From: Ancylobacter sp. Lp-2
GTDB taxonomy: Bacteria > Pseudomonadota > Alphaproteobacteria > Rhizobiales > Xanthobacteraceae
Reading direction: 5' to 3'
NCBI RefSeq assembly: GCF_020523795.1
Contig: NZ_JAJALI010000003.1
Span: forward strand, 496,001 to 560,000
Length of the DNA stretch: 64,000 nucleotides
Shown: positions 54,319 to 62,666 of the stretch, in pieces
How the letters are laid out: every line of letters starts with the position of its first letter
Position numbering within the stretch: position 1 is the first letter of the stretch
Position numbers and translations under genes: made by a program
The notes under the pieces: model-generated
The model's input: only the letters and a program-made list of their open reading frames with translations
What the model was told of the DNA's origin: nothing
Database searches by the model: none

Positions 54319-54933
54319 CTACTGGTTGGTCAGCTCGTTCAGCTGGGCGAGGATCAGCTGGTGGAACTCATCGAGGCGGTCGATGCTCTGGTGGTCGACG
54401 CCCGGCGCCCCCGACAGGTCGAAGTTCTGCAGATTGCCGGGATAGCCGGGCATCGCCTGTACCGGCGCGCCGTAGCCGTCGCGCGCCCAGACATTGACGA
54501 AATTAGTGACGTTGAACGGCACCGGCTTCGGCTGCGTCGCGTCGAAGGTGACAGCGAGGTACACCGGGATGTTCCGCCGCTGCAGCCCGTCGGCGACGCT
54601 GAACACCGAATTGGCGCCGAGCGAGTGGCCGATCACCACCACGGTGCCCGACCCGCCCGCCGCATAGCGCTGCGCGGCGAGGGCCTGCACCCGCTGCCAC
54701 TGGTCCCAGGCGAAGATTTCGGCGCTGTAGCCGACCGCCCGCAGCTTGCCGGCGAGATCGTCCATGCCGAGCGAGAACACCCCGAACAGCCCGCGCATCA
54801 GGTAGACGCGGGTGTCGGTGCGCTCGGGCACCGACGAGGTCTTCGGGCGCGAATGAGCGTGGGCGGCGCTGGCCGCGTGCATGAGCGGGATGGTCAGCGC
54901 GACCAGCAGAACGAAACGACGCCACGACGGCAC
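54319..54933 (-). CDS. Exported alpha/beta hydrolase-like protein
   Basis: A 204-residue protein. The GTG at 54933 is chosen because GGAGG lies six bases upstream and a signal peptide (RFVLLVALTIPLMHAASAA) follows at once. The domain shows YLMRGLFGVFSLGMDDLAGK, then the nucleophile elbow VVVIGHSLGANSVF (GHSLG) and a late HQ-rich helix (HQLILAQL). It is short for a lipase and has no obvious lid. Likely a periplasmic esterase or thioesterase of unknown substrate. Confidence 0.8.
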   Translation of the reverse strand: MPSWRRFVLLVALTIPLMHAASAAHAHSRPKTSSVPERTDTRVYLMRGLFGVFSLGMDDLAGKLRAVGYSAEIFAWDQWQRVQALAAQRYAAGGSGTVVVIGHSLGANSVFSVADGLQRRNIPVYLAVTFDATQPKPVPFNVTNFVNVWARDGYGAPVQAMPGYPGNLQNFDLSGAPGVDHQSIDRLDEFHQLILAQLNELTNQ

Positions 54934-55261
54934 GACAGCCCTCCAGACAATTGCGACGGACAAGGACGGCCAACGCCGCGACAATGGCACCCTATTGTTC
55001 CGACCGTTCACCTCACTGCACGCACCGGCCAAGACCGACGATCACGGGCAGGAGGGAAATGTAGCATCGCCCGTTACCATTTTCGCGATGGCCGACGCGG
55101 AAAGCGACGAGGCGAAACCGGGACGGCCACGCGAGGCAAAACCGGCCACGCCGGCCCGGCGGCGGCGAGGCCCTCCGCGCGGCACCGCGCGCCGCTCCGT
55201 TAGGACGACTTCAACACATTCTGGAAAATACTGCATAAAATCAATCATGTAGGCGGCCAGA
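54934..55261. other. Divergent spacer between hydrolase and MarC genes
   Basis: No gene is supported. The left part is GC-rich; from 55200 the sequence turns AT-rich and holds a plausible MarC promoter. Confidence 0.45.
55210..55239 (+). promoter_or_regulatory. Possible sigma-70 promoter of the MarC gene
   Basis: TTCAAC (55210-55215) and CATAAA (55234-55239) are 18 bases apart in an AT-rich patch, about 25 bases before the MarC start. The match to consensus is moderate. Confidence 0.35.
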
Positions 55262-55897
55262 ATGGATATCACACTGACGGCGAAGCTGTTTGCGGCGCTG
55301 TTCGCGATCATGAACCCGCTCAGCACCATCCCGGTGTTCCTGGCGTTGACCGGCGATCTCACCCCCGCGCAGCGCCGCAGCGCGCTGATCGCGATGATCG
55401 TCACCGTTACCGCGGGCGCCCTGATCTGCGCCCTCGCCGGCCAGGCACTGCTGTCCATGTTCGGCATCGACGTCCCGCATTTCCGCCTCGCCGGCGGCCT
55501 GATCGTACTCCTGATCGCACTTTCCATGCTGAGCGGCGACGATCACTCCTCCCACCAAGGCACCGAGGCGGAGCAGCAGCATTTCGAGACGGTAGCGAAT
55601 GTCGGCGTCTACCCTCTGGGCCTGCCGATCGCCATGGGCCCCGGCACCATGGCAACGCTGATCGTCTTCGCGCAGGAAGCCCAAGGGGCGGAAGGTCTTG
55701 CCGGCTACTACGCCGGGCTCATCGGCTACCTCGTCTTCTTCGCCGCGGCGATGGCGCTCGCCCCGGTGATCGGCTCCAAACTCTCGCCGACGGCACTGTC
55801 CATCTCCAAGCGGCTGATGGGGATCGTCCTCGCCGCCATCGCCATGGAGATGATCACCGGCGCGCTCGGCGGCGTGTTCCCCGGCTGGCTGAAGTGA
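55262..55897 (+). CDS. MarC family integral membrane protein
   Basis: A 211-residue protein with six hydrophobic spans of the MarC/UPF0056 (NAAT) family. KLFAALFAIMNPLSTIPVFL is the characteristic opening and LPIAMGPGTMATLIV the second repeat. The function of bacterial MarC is not settled; despite the name it does not give multiple antibiotic resistance in E. coli, and archaeal relatives carry neutral amino acids. AGGCGG lies five bases before the ATG. Monocistronic. Confidence 0.9.
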   Translation: MDITLTAKLFAALFAIMNPLSTIPVFLALTGDLTPAQRRSALIAMIVTVTAGALICALAGQALLSMFGIDVPHFRLAGGLIVLLIALSMLSGDDHSSHQGTEAEQQHFETVANVGVYPLGLPIAMGPGTMATLIVFAQEAQGAEGLAGYYAGLIGYLVFFAAAMALAPVIGSKLSPTALSISKRLMGIVLAAIAMEMITGALGGVFPGWLK

Positions 55898-55986
55898 GGC
55901 TGGCTTTGCAACCGTTGGGACATAGGTCTTCGGATACCCGATGCTAGAGTGCCTTCTTCAGCTTTCCGTCGTCAGAGGAAATCGGC

Positions 55987-57282
55987 ATGGCGCAACGCAG
56001 CTTGGTCGTTCAAGGTTTCACCAACAGTGTCCTCGATCCGAATGAGCCGATGCTGGGACCGCTGGAGAATGGCGGCACCATCATCGCCAATACCGCGCCG
56101 GGTTGCTGGGGGCCGATGATCACCCCGCGCCTGCGCGGCGGCCATGAGGTCACCCGCCCCGTCTTCGTCGAGGGCGCCGAACCGGGCGACGGCGTCGCGA
56201 TCCGCATTCGCGACATCACCGTCACCTCGCTCGCCACCGCGTCGGGCCATGACAGCTCGCCGGCTGGGTTCTGCGTCGGCGATCCCTATGTCGCGGCGCG
56301 CTGCCCGGTCTGCGACGAGATCTGGCCGGAAACCCATGTCGAGGGCATCGGCCAGGACGCGGTCCGCTGCGACAAATGCGGCAATCCGGTCAAGCCCTTC
56401 GAGATTGTCCACGGCTATACCGTGACCTTCGACCATGCCCACGGAGTCGGGCTGACGGTACCGCGCGCCGCCGCCGAGACCATCGCGCAAGACGCCAGCC
56501 ATTACGCCGCCCTGCCCGACAAGTCGGTGCAGCATTCGATCCTCACCTATGCGCCGGCCGACATGCCCGGCGTGATGGTGCGGCTGCGCCCCTTCCTAGG
56601 TCAGCTCGGCACCACGCCGTCCATGCCGATGCCGGACTCGCACAATGCCGGCGACTTCGGCGCCTTCCTGGTCGGCGCGCCGCATCCCTACGCCATCACC
56701 GCCGAGCAACTTGCCACCCACAAGACCGACGGTCATATGGACATCGACGCCGTGCGTGCCGGCGCGATCCTCATCGCCCCGGTGAAGGTGAAGGGCGCCG
56801 GCGTCTATATGGGCGACATGCATGCCGCCCAGGGCGACGGCGAGATCGCCGGCCACACCATGGACGTGTCGGGATCGGTAACGCTGCAGGTCGAGGTGGT
56901 GAAGAACTATCCCATCGACGGGCCGGTGCTGTTCCCGCTGCTGGAGGACCTGCCCCCGCTTGCGCGACCGTTCTCGCCCGCCGAGAAGCAGGCGGCGGCG
57001 CGGCTCGCCGTGCAATGGGGCGTCGAGGCGATGGAGGAATTGGCGCCGGTCTCGGTGGTCGGCACCGCCGCCAACATGAACGCCGCCATCGACAACGGGC
57101 TGGAGCGGGCGGCGAAGCTGCTCGGCATCACGGTCGCCGAGGTGCGCAACCGCGCGACGGTGAACGGCGCCATCGAGATCGGCCGGGCTCCCGGCGTCAT
57201 CCAGGTGACGTTCCTCGCGCCGCTGGCCCGGCTCGATGCCGTCGGCCTTGGCGGCTACGCACGCGCGCAATACGGGCTCTGA
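55987..57282 (+). CDS. Acetamidase/formamidase family protein with zinc-knuckle insert
   Basis: A 431-residue amidase of the FmdA/AmdA family, which releases ammonia from short amides. Family blocks include MPDSHNAGDFGAFLVG, VKGAGVYMGDMHAAQGDGE and PVSVVGTAANMNAAIDN. Between residues 106 and 131 is CPVC-18-CDKC, a four-cysteine zinc-knuckle pattern in the middle of the N-terminal beta region. No signal peptide. It is monocistronic, with no amide or urea transporter adjacent, so its natural amide is unknown. Confidence 0.88.
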   Translation: MAQRSLVVQGFTNSVLDPNEPMLGPLENGGTIIANTAPGCWGPMITPRLRGGHEVTRPVFVEGAEPGDGVAIRIRDITVTSLATASGHDSSPAGFCVGDPYVAARCPVCDEIWPETHVEGIGQDAVRCDKCGNPVKPFEIVHGYTVTFDHAHGVGLTVPRAAAETIAQDASHYAALPDKSVQHSILTYAPADMPGVMVRLRPFLGQLGTTPSMPMPDSHNAGDFGAFLVGAPHPYAITAEQLATHKTDGHMDIDAVRAGAILIAPVKVKGAGVYMGDMHAAQGDGEIAGHTMDVSGSVTLQVEVVKNYPIDGPVLFPLLEDLPPLARPFSPAEKQAAARLAVQWGVEAMEELAPVSVVGTAANMNAAIDNGLERAAKLLGITVAEVRNRATVNGAIEIGRAPGVIQVTFLAPLARLDAVGLGGYARAQYGL

Positions 57283-57300
57283 ACGGAGGCGCGGCGCCCG

Positions 57301-60300
57301 CTACTCGGCGGGCGCCGGTACATGCACCGGGGTGGGCGTCACCTCGGCGGCCGGATGGGTGTGGATGCGGCCGATCAGCGAATAGACCGTCGGCACCACG
57401 AACAGGGTGAGCAGCGTGCCGAGCGTCATGCCGCCGACGATCACCCAGCCAATCTGCTGCCGGCTCTCGGCGCCGGCGCCGGTGGCGAGCGCCAGCGGCA
57501 CCGCGCCGAGCACCATGGCACCGGTGGTCATCAGGATCGGTCGCAGGCGCAGCACCGCCGCCTCGATCACCGCCGAGCGGCGGTCGAACCCGGCCTCCTG
57601 CTGCTGGTTGGCGAATTCGACGATCAGGATGCCGTGCTTGGTGATCAGTCCGACCAGCGTCACGAGGCCGATCTGCGAATAGACGTTGAGCGTGCCGCCG
57701 GCATAGTAGAGCGCGGCGAGCGCGCCGGTCATGGAGAGCGGCACGGTGAGCATGATGATCACCGGGTCGCGGAAGCTCTCGAACTGAGCCGCCAGCACCA
57801 GATAGATGAAGCCGAGCGCCAGCACGAAGACGATGGCGAGGCTCTGCCCGGCAGCATGGAACTCGCGGCTCTGGCCGGACACGTCGGTGCGCACCGTATC
57901 GGGCAGCACCTCCCGCGCCGCCTGATCGAGGAAAGCGAGCGCTTCGCCCTGCGAGACACCGGGCGCCAGATTGGCGGAGATGGTGGCCGAGCGCATCTGG
58001 TTGAAGCGCTTGAGCTCCTGCGGCGCCACCGTCTCGCGCACGGTGACGAGGTTGGCGAGTTGCACCATCTGCCCGCCCACCGCGCGCAGGTAGATCGTGT
58101 CGAGCGTGGTCGGCGAGGCCCGATTGCGGGCATCGAGCTGGACATAGACGTCATATTGCTCGCCGCCGACTTCGAAGCGCGTCACCTGGCGCCCGCCGAG
58201 CAGGCTTTCCAGCGTGCGGCCGAGCACAGCGACATCGATACCGAGATCCGCCGCCTTGGCGCGGTCGATATTGACCGAGATCTCCGGCTTGTTGAGCTTG
58301 AGGTCGCTGTCGACGCTGACGAGGCCGGGATAATCGGCGATGCGTGTGAGGAACTGGGTCACATATTGATCCAGCTCCTCATATGTGCCGGAGGTTTGCA
58401 GCACGAACTCGATCGGCCGCGAATTGTTGGAGGCGCCGAGCGAGGCCGGATTGTTGGCATAGGCGTTGACGCCGGCGATGCGCCGCAGCTGCGGCGTGGT
58501 CGCGGCGACGATGTCCTGCTGGCGACGCTCTCGCTCGTCCCAGTCCTTCAGCCGTCCCATGACCAGGAAACGGTTTACTTCCGGCATCCCGTTGATGATC
58601 AACACCGAATCCAGCTCGGGGATCTTGCCGAGAATGCCGTCGATCTGGCCGGTGTAGCGGGAGGTGTAGGCGAGCGTGGAGCCCTCCGGCCCGCTGCCGG
58701 TCACGCGCACCGTGCCTCGATCCTCCACCGGCGACAGTTCGGAGGGCAGCACGGCGAAGAAATACGCGCTGGCGCCGGCCACCACGAGGGCCAGCAGCAG
58801 CACCAGCGCCCGCAGTTTCAGCACGCCGCCGAGCAACCGCCGGTAACCTTCCTCGAGACCGCGCAGGCCGCGCTCGACGAAGGCGGAGACCCGGCCGGGA
58901 TTGGCCTCGTGCTTGAGCAGGCGCGAGCACATCATCGGCGTGAGCGTGAGCGCCACGAAGCCGGAGACCAGCACCGCGCCGGCGAGCGTCAGCGCGAACT
59001 CGGTGAACAACCGCCCGGTACGTCCGGCGGCGAAGGCGACCGGCGCATAGACGGCGGCGAGCGTCAGCGTCATGGCGATGACGGCGAAGCCGATCTCCTT
59101 CGCGCCCTTGATGGCAGCGGGGATCGGCTTCATGCCGTGCTCGATATGGCGGAAGATGTTCTCCAGCACCACGATGGCGTCGTCGACCACGAGACCGATG
59201 GCCAGCACCATGGCGAGCAGGGTCAGCGTATTGACGCTGAAGCCCAGCGCGAACATCAGCGCGAAGGTGGTGATCAGCGAGATCGGGATGGTGATCACCG
59301 GGATCAGCGACGCCCGGAACGAGCGCAGGAAGATCACGATCACCAGCACCACCAGCACCACCGCCTCGACAATGGTGTGGAACACCGCCCGGATCGAGCG
59401 GTCGATGAACACTGAATTGTCCTGGCCGACGGTGGCGCTCATGCCCTCGGGCAACGTCCCGTTGATCTCGGGGAGCACTCCGCGCACGCCGGCCGACACG
59501 TCGAGCGGATTGGCCACCGCCTGCTTGATGATGCCGACGATGATCGCCTGCCCGCCATTGAACCGGCTGGAACGGCGCTCATCCGCCGCGCCCAGCTCGA
59601 CGCGGGCCACGTCAGCGAGGCGCACCTGCGCGCCGTTGGCGCGCTTGACCACGATGTCGTTGAACTGGTCGACGGTAGCGAGGGCCGTGCGCGAGAGCAC
59701 GTTGAACTCGCGATCCGCGCTCTCGATGCGGCCGGAGGGGATCTCGACGTTCTGGGCGCGCAGCGAATCCTCGACGTCCTGCACCGTCAGCTCATAGGCG
59801 GCGAGGCGCTCGCGATCGATCCAGATGCGCATGGCGTAGCGCCGCTCGCCATAGATCTGCACATCGGCGACACCGGTGAGATTCTTGAAGCGGTCGACGA
59901 CGTAGCGGTCGATATAGTCCGACAGTTCCAGCGCGTTCATGCGGTCGGAGCGGAAGACGACGAACACCACCGGCTGGGCGTCGGCCTCGACCTTGGAGAT
60001 CACCGGCTCGTCGATCTCGTCGGGCAGGCGCTGGCGCACCCGGCTGACGCGGTCGCGCACGTCGCTCGCCGCCACGTCGGGGTTCACTTCGAGGCGGAAG
60101 CGCACGGTGATGCGACTGGATTCCGAGCGGCTGGTGGATTCGAGGACGTCGATGCCCTCGATGCCGGCGATGGAGCCCTCCAACACCTGCGTGACCTGGC
60201 TCTCGACGATGCTCGCCGAGGCGCCGGGATAGCTGGTGACGACCGACACCACCGGCTCGTCGATGTTCGGGTATTCGCGCACGGTGAGCCGGCTGTAGGA

Positions 60301-60381
60301 GACGATGCCGACCAGCACCATCAGCAGGCTCAGCACCGTCGCGAAGACCGGGCGGCGGATACACAGCTCGGAGATGCCCAT
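57301..60381 (-). CDS. RND multidrug efflux pump, inner-membrane transporter (HAE1 type)
   Basis: A 1026-residue trimeric proton-driven pump. The opening ISELCIRRPVFATVLSLLM and the proton-relay aspartates in LAIGLVVDDAIVVLENI are family signatures, with a second cluster GLITKHGILIVEFANQQ in the C-terminal half. Two large periplasmic loops follow the first and seventh spans, as expected. It is encoded downstream of, and nine bases from, its adaptor. No outer-membrane channel or repressor gene is in the window, so it probably borrows a TolC-like protein encoded elsewhere. Confidence 0.95.
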   Translation of the reverse strand: MGISELCIRRPVFATVLSLLMVLVGIVSYSRLTVREYPNIDEPVVSVVTSYPGASASIVESQVTQVLEGSIAGIEGIDVLESTSRSESSRITVRFRLEVNPDVAASDVRDRVSRVRQRLPDEIDEPVISKVEADAQPVVFVVFRSDRMNALELSDYIDRYVVDRFKNLTGVADVQIYGERRYAMRIWIDRERLAAYELTVQDVEDSLRAQNVEIPSGRIESADREFNVLSRTALATVDQFNDIVVKRANGAQVRLADVARVELGAADERRSSRFNGGQAIIVGIIKQAVANPLDVSAGVRGVLPEINGTLPEGMSATVGQDNSVFIDRSIRAVFHTIVEAVVLVVLVIVIFLRSFRASLIPVITIPISLITTFALMFALGFSVNTLTLLAMVLAIGLVVDDAIVVLENIFRHIEHGMKPIPAAIKGAKEIGFAVIAMTLTLAAVYAPVAFAAGRTGRLFTEFALTLAGAVLVSGFVALTLTPMMCSRLLKHEANPGRVSAFVERGLRGLEEGYRRLLGGVLKLRALVLLLALVVAGASAYFFAVLPSELSPVEDRGTVRVTGSGPEGSTLAYTSRYTGQIDGILGKIPELDSVLIINGMPEVNRFLVMGRLKDWDERERRQQDIVAATTPQLRRIAGVNAYANNPASLGASNNSRPIEFVLQTSGTYEELDQYVTQFLTRIADYPGLVSVDSDLKLNKPEISVNIDRAKAADLGIDVAVLGRTLESLLGGRQVTRFEVGGEQYDVYVQLDARNRASPTTLDTIYLRAVGGQMVQLANLVTVRETVAPQELKRFNQMRSATISANLAPGVSQGEALAFLDQAAREVLPDTVRTDVSGQSREFHAAGQSLAIVFVLALGFIYLVLAAQFESFRDPVIIMLTVPLSMTGALAALYYAGGTLNVYSQIGLVTLVGLITKHGILIVEFANQQQEAGFDRRSAVIEAAVLRLRPILMTTGAMVLGAVPLALATGAGAESRQQIGWVIVGGMTLGTLLTLFVVPTVYSLIGRIHTHPAAEVTPTPVHVPAPAE

Positions 60382-60390
60382 CGTCCCGCC

Positions 60391-61491
60391 TCAGCTCTGC
60401 GTGGCGGTCGGCGTCGCTACCACCTCCACCGCGGCGCCGTTGCGCAGCCGCGCCTGGCCGGCGACGACGACGCTGGCGCCGGCCGGCACGCCCTTGACGA
60501 TCTCCACCTCGCCGGCCCGGCGCTGGCCGAGCTCGACCTTGGTCTCCTTGGCTTTGCCGTCGGCCACCAGCCAGACGAAGCGCTCCTGCCCGCGCGGCAC
60601 GATGGCGCTCTCCGGCACGAACACCGTCTCACGGCTTTCGAGGCCCTTCGCCACCACCCGCACGAACAGGCCGGGGCGGAGCATCAGTTGCGGATTGGAA
60701 AGGCGGGCGCGCACGCTGAGCGAACGGCCGTCGACATCCACCATCGGATCGATCGCGTAAATGGTGCCGGTGAAGCTGCGGTCCGGCATGGCATCGACGA
60801 CGATCTCGACATTCTGGCCGGGCGTGATCTGCCGCAGGAACACCTCGGGCACCTTGAAGTCGAGCTTCAGCACGTCGATTTTTTCCAGGTTCACCAACGC
60901 CGTACCGACCGGGACATAGGCGCCGACCGACACCGAACGCAGGCCGACGACGCCGTCGAACGGCGCGCCGATGCTGTGCTTGGCGATCTGCACCTTCTGC
61001 GAATCGATCAGCGCCGAGGCGGTGTTAAGTTCGGCCTTCGCCTCGTCGAGCGCGCGCGCGGTGCCGGAGCCGCTCTGCTGCAGCCGCTGGGCGCGCTCAA
61101 AATTGGCCTTGGCGAGTTCGAGACGCGCCTCGGTCTCCTCGAGCGACGCCCTGACCAGCGCGGTATCGAGCTGCACCAGCGCGTCGCCGGCGCGCACATG
61201 CTCGCCTTCCTTGAAGTTGATCTTCTCGATCCGGCCGGCGACCTCGCCGGCGAGCTTGACCGATTCGTCCGATTGCAGCGTGCCGATGGAGCGGATGTCG
61301 GCGGTAACCTGCTCCTTACGGGCGCTGGCAACCTCGACGGGAATGCGGGGCGCCGGGCGCGCCTCCGGAGCAGCTCGGGCCTCGCCCTTCACGGCAGACA
61401 GGCCATCCGCGATCCATCCCTGCCGATGGGCGAGCGCTCCCGCTCCCGCCAGCACGGCCAGACATAGAAGCAGGCCCGTCACGCGTCGCAT
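60391..61491 (-). CDS. RND efflux periplasmic adaptor subunit
   Basis: A 366-residue membrane-fusion protein. A signal-anchor (GLLLCLAVLAGAGALAHR) is followed by lipoyl half (IGTLQSDESVKLAGEVAG), a coiled-coil hairpin (residues ~105-160, rich in Ala/Glu/Arg), the second lipoyl half (GAPFDGVVGLRSVSVGAYV) and beta-barrel parts (LMLRPGLFVRVVA). The ATG at 61491 follows AAGGGA at six bases. It links the RND transporter to an outer-membrane channel. Confidence 0.94.
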   Translation of the reverse strand: MRRVTGLLLCLAVLAGAGALAHRQGWIADGLSAVKGEARAAPEARPAPRIPVEVASARKEQVTADIRSIGTLQSDESVKLAGEVAGRIEKINFKEGEHVRAGDALVQLDTALVRASLEETEARLELAKANFERAQRLQQSGSGTARALDEAKAELNTASALIDSQKVQIAKHSIGAPFDGVVGLRSVSVGAYVPVGTALVNLEKIDVLKLDFKVPEVFLRQITPGQNVEIVVDAMPDRSFTGTIYAIDPMVDVDGRSLSVRARLSNPQLMLRPGLFVRVVAKGLESRETVFVPESAIVPRGQERFVWLVADGKAKETKVELGQRRAGEVEIVKGVPAGASVVVAGQARLRNGAAVEVVATPTATQS

Positions 61492-61644
61492 GCAATTTCC
61501 CTTGTCCGTCACTGCGCCGCAAAATGACGCCAGAGGATCGACAGTGCCGAACTCTCCGCAACTTCCAACTTAAAACTTCGTCATATTCGCAGGAGAACGA
61601 TCACTTCATCGAGGACCGTGCCGATCATACCACAAGCGCCCGGC

Positions 61645-62574
61645 TCAATCCGGCAGAGCCTTGAGGAAGGTGCGCGTCACCGCTGCGGAATTGTTCGCCG
61701 CCAGATCCATGAAGACATGCATCTCGTTCTCGCCCGGCCCGCCGCCCGCGAGATCCGACAGCGCACGGAAGACGATGAACGGCACGCCGTTGGTGGTCGC
61801 GACATGGGCGATGGCGGCGCTTTCCATGTCCAGCACCTGCGCCTTGAAGGTATTGAAGGTGTAGCTGCGGAAGGCGGCATTATCGACGAAGGCGGTGCCA
61901 GACACCCCACTGCCGCCGACCCGCACGCGCGGCGGCTTCATCAGGCACACATTCGCGCCGTTGCACCGCTGCAGCTGATTGTCGGTCTCCGCCTCGGTCT
62001 TGCGGGCGACCTCCAGCAGGGCGGGATCGACGTCGAACCAGAACTGCCGGGGCGAGCTCGCCTGGCCTTCGCGGAAAACCCGCACGCCGCGCGGGAAGAT
62101 CATGCCGAAATTGGTGAATTCCGGCGTGTCGTCGGACGGCAGCTTGAAACCCTGCGGCGTCTCGCGCGCCAGGATCACGTCGAGATACTGGCCCCAGCGC
62201 GCCGGCACCGCGATGTCGCCGATGTTCAGCGAGGGATCGACGCCGCCGGCGATGCCGGAGACCACGATGCGGGTGACGTTGTAGCGGTCGAGTGTCATCT
62301 GGGTGGTCATGGCGGCGTTGACCATGCTCACCCCGGTCATCGCCAGAACCACCGGCTTGCCCTCGATCTCGCCGGTGACGATGGGGACGCCCTTGTAGCT
62401 GTGGTCCTCCATATGGGTCGCGATGGCGCGCAGGGCCCGCCATTCCGGCTCGAAGGCGCACAGCACCGCGATGCGGGGCGTCGCATCGACCGGCTCGGCC
62501 GCCGCCGGCAGCAGGGCGGCGAGCAGGACGAAGGCGGCAATCCACAGGCGCAAGGACGAGAAGGCGGACGACAT
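61645..62574 (-). CDS. Exported MTA/SAH nucleosidase-like phosphorylase-superfamily protein
   Basis: A 309-residue protein of the PNP/UDP superfamily. A signal peptide (LRLWIAAFVLLAALLPAAA) precedes a nucleosidase domain with IAVLCAFEPEWRAL, VVSGIAGGVDPSLNIGDIAV, MESAAIAHVATTNGVPF and FRALSDLAGG, the last two being the purine- and ribose-site motifs of MtnN-type enzymes. Cytosolic MtnN lacks a signal; here about 50 extra residues around residues 165-215 also separate it. It may hydrolyse exported or extracellular nucleosides. The ATG at 62574 is preceded by GGGGG. Confidence 0.85.
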   Translation of the reverse strand: MSSAFSSLRLWIAAFVLLAALLPAAAEPVDATPRIAVLCAFEPEWRALRAIATHMEDHSYKGVPIVTGEIEGKPVVLAMTGVSMVNAAMTTQMTLDRYNVTRIVVSGIAGGVDPSLNIGDIAVPARWGQYLDVILARETPQGFKLPSDDTPEFTNFGMIFPRGVRVFREGQASSPRQFWFDVDPALLEVARKTEAETDNQLQRCNGANVCLMKPPRVRVGGSGVSGTAFVDNAAFRSYTFNTFKAQVLDMESAAIAHVATTNGVPFIVFRALSDLAGGGPGENEMHVFMDLAANNSAAVTRTFLKALPD

Positions 62575-62666
62575 GGAGACCCCCACGGTCGGATCGACGG
62601 GCCGCGACGGCGGCGCAGCGATCCTACAGGCGGAGAGGCATCCGCGCACCAGCCGGCTAAGCGTTC

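Noticed and set aside
57322-59415. 697-codon plus-strand open frame
   Set aside because: Antisense shadow of the RND pump gene, whose homology is unambiguous.
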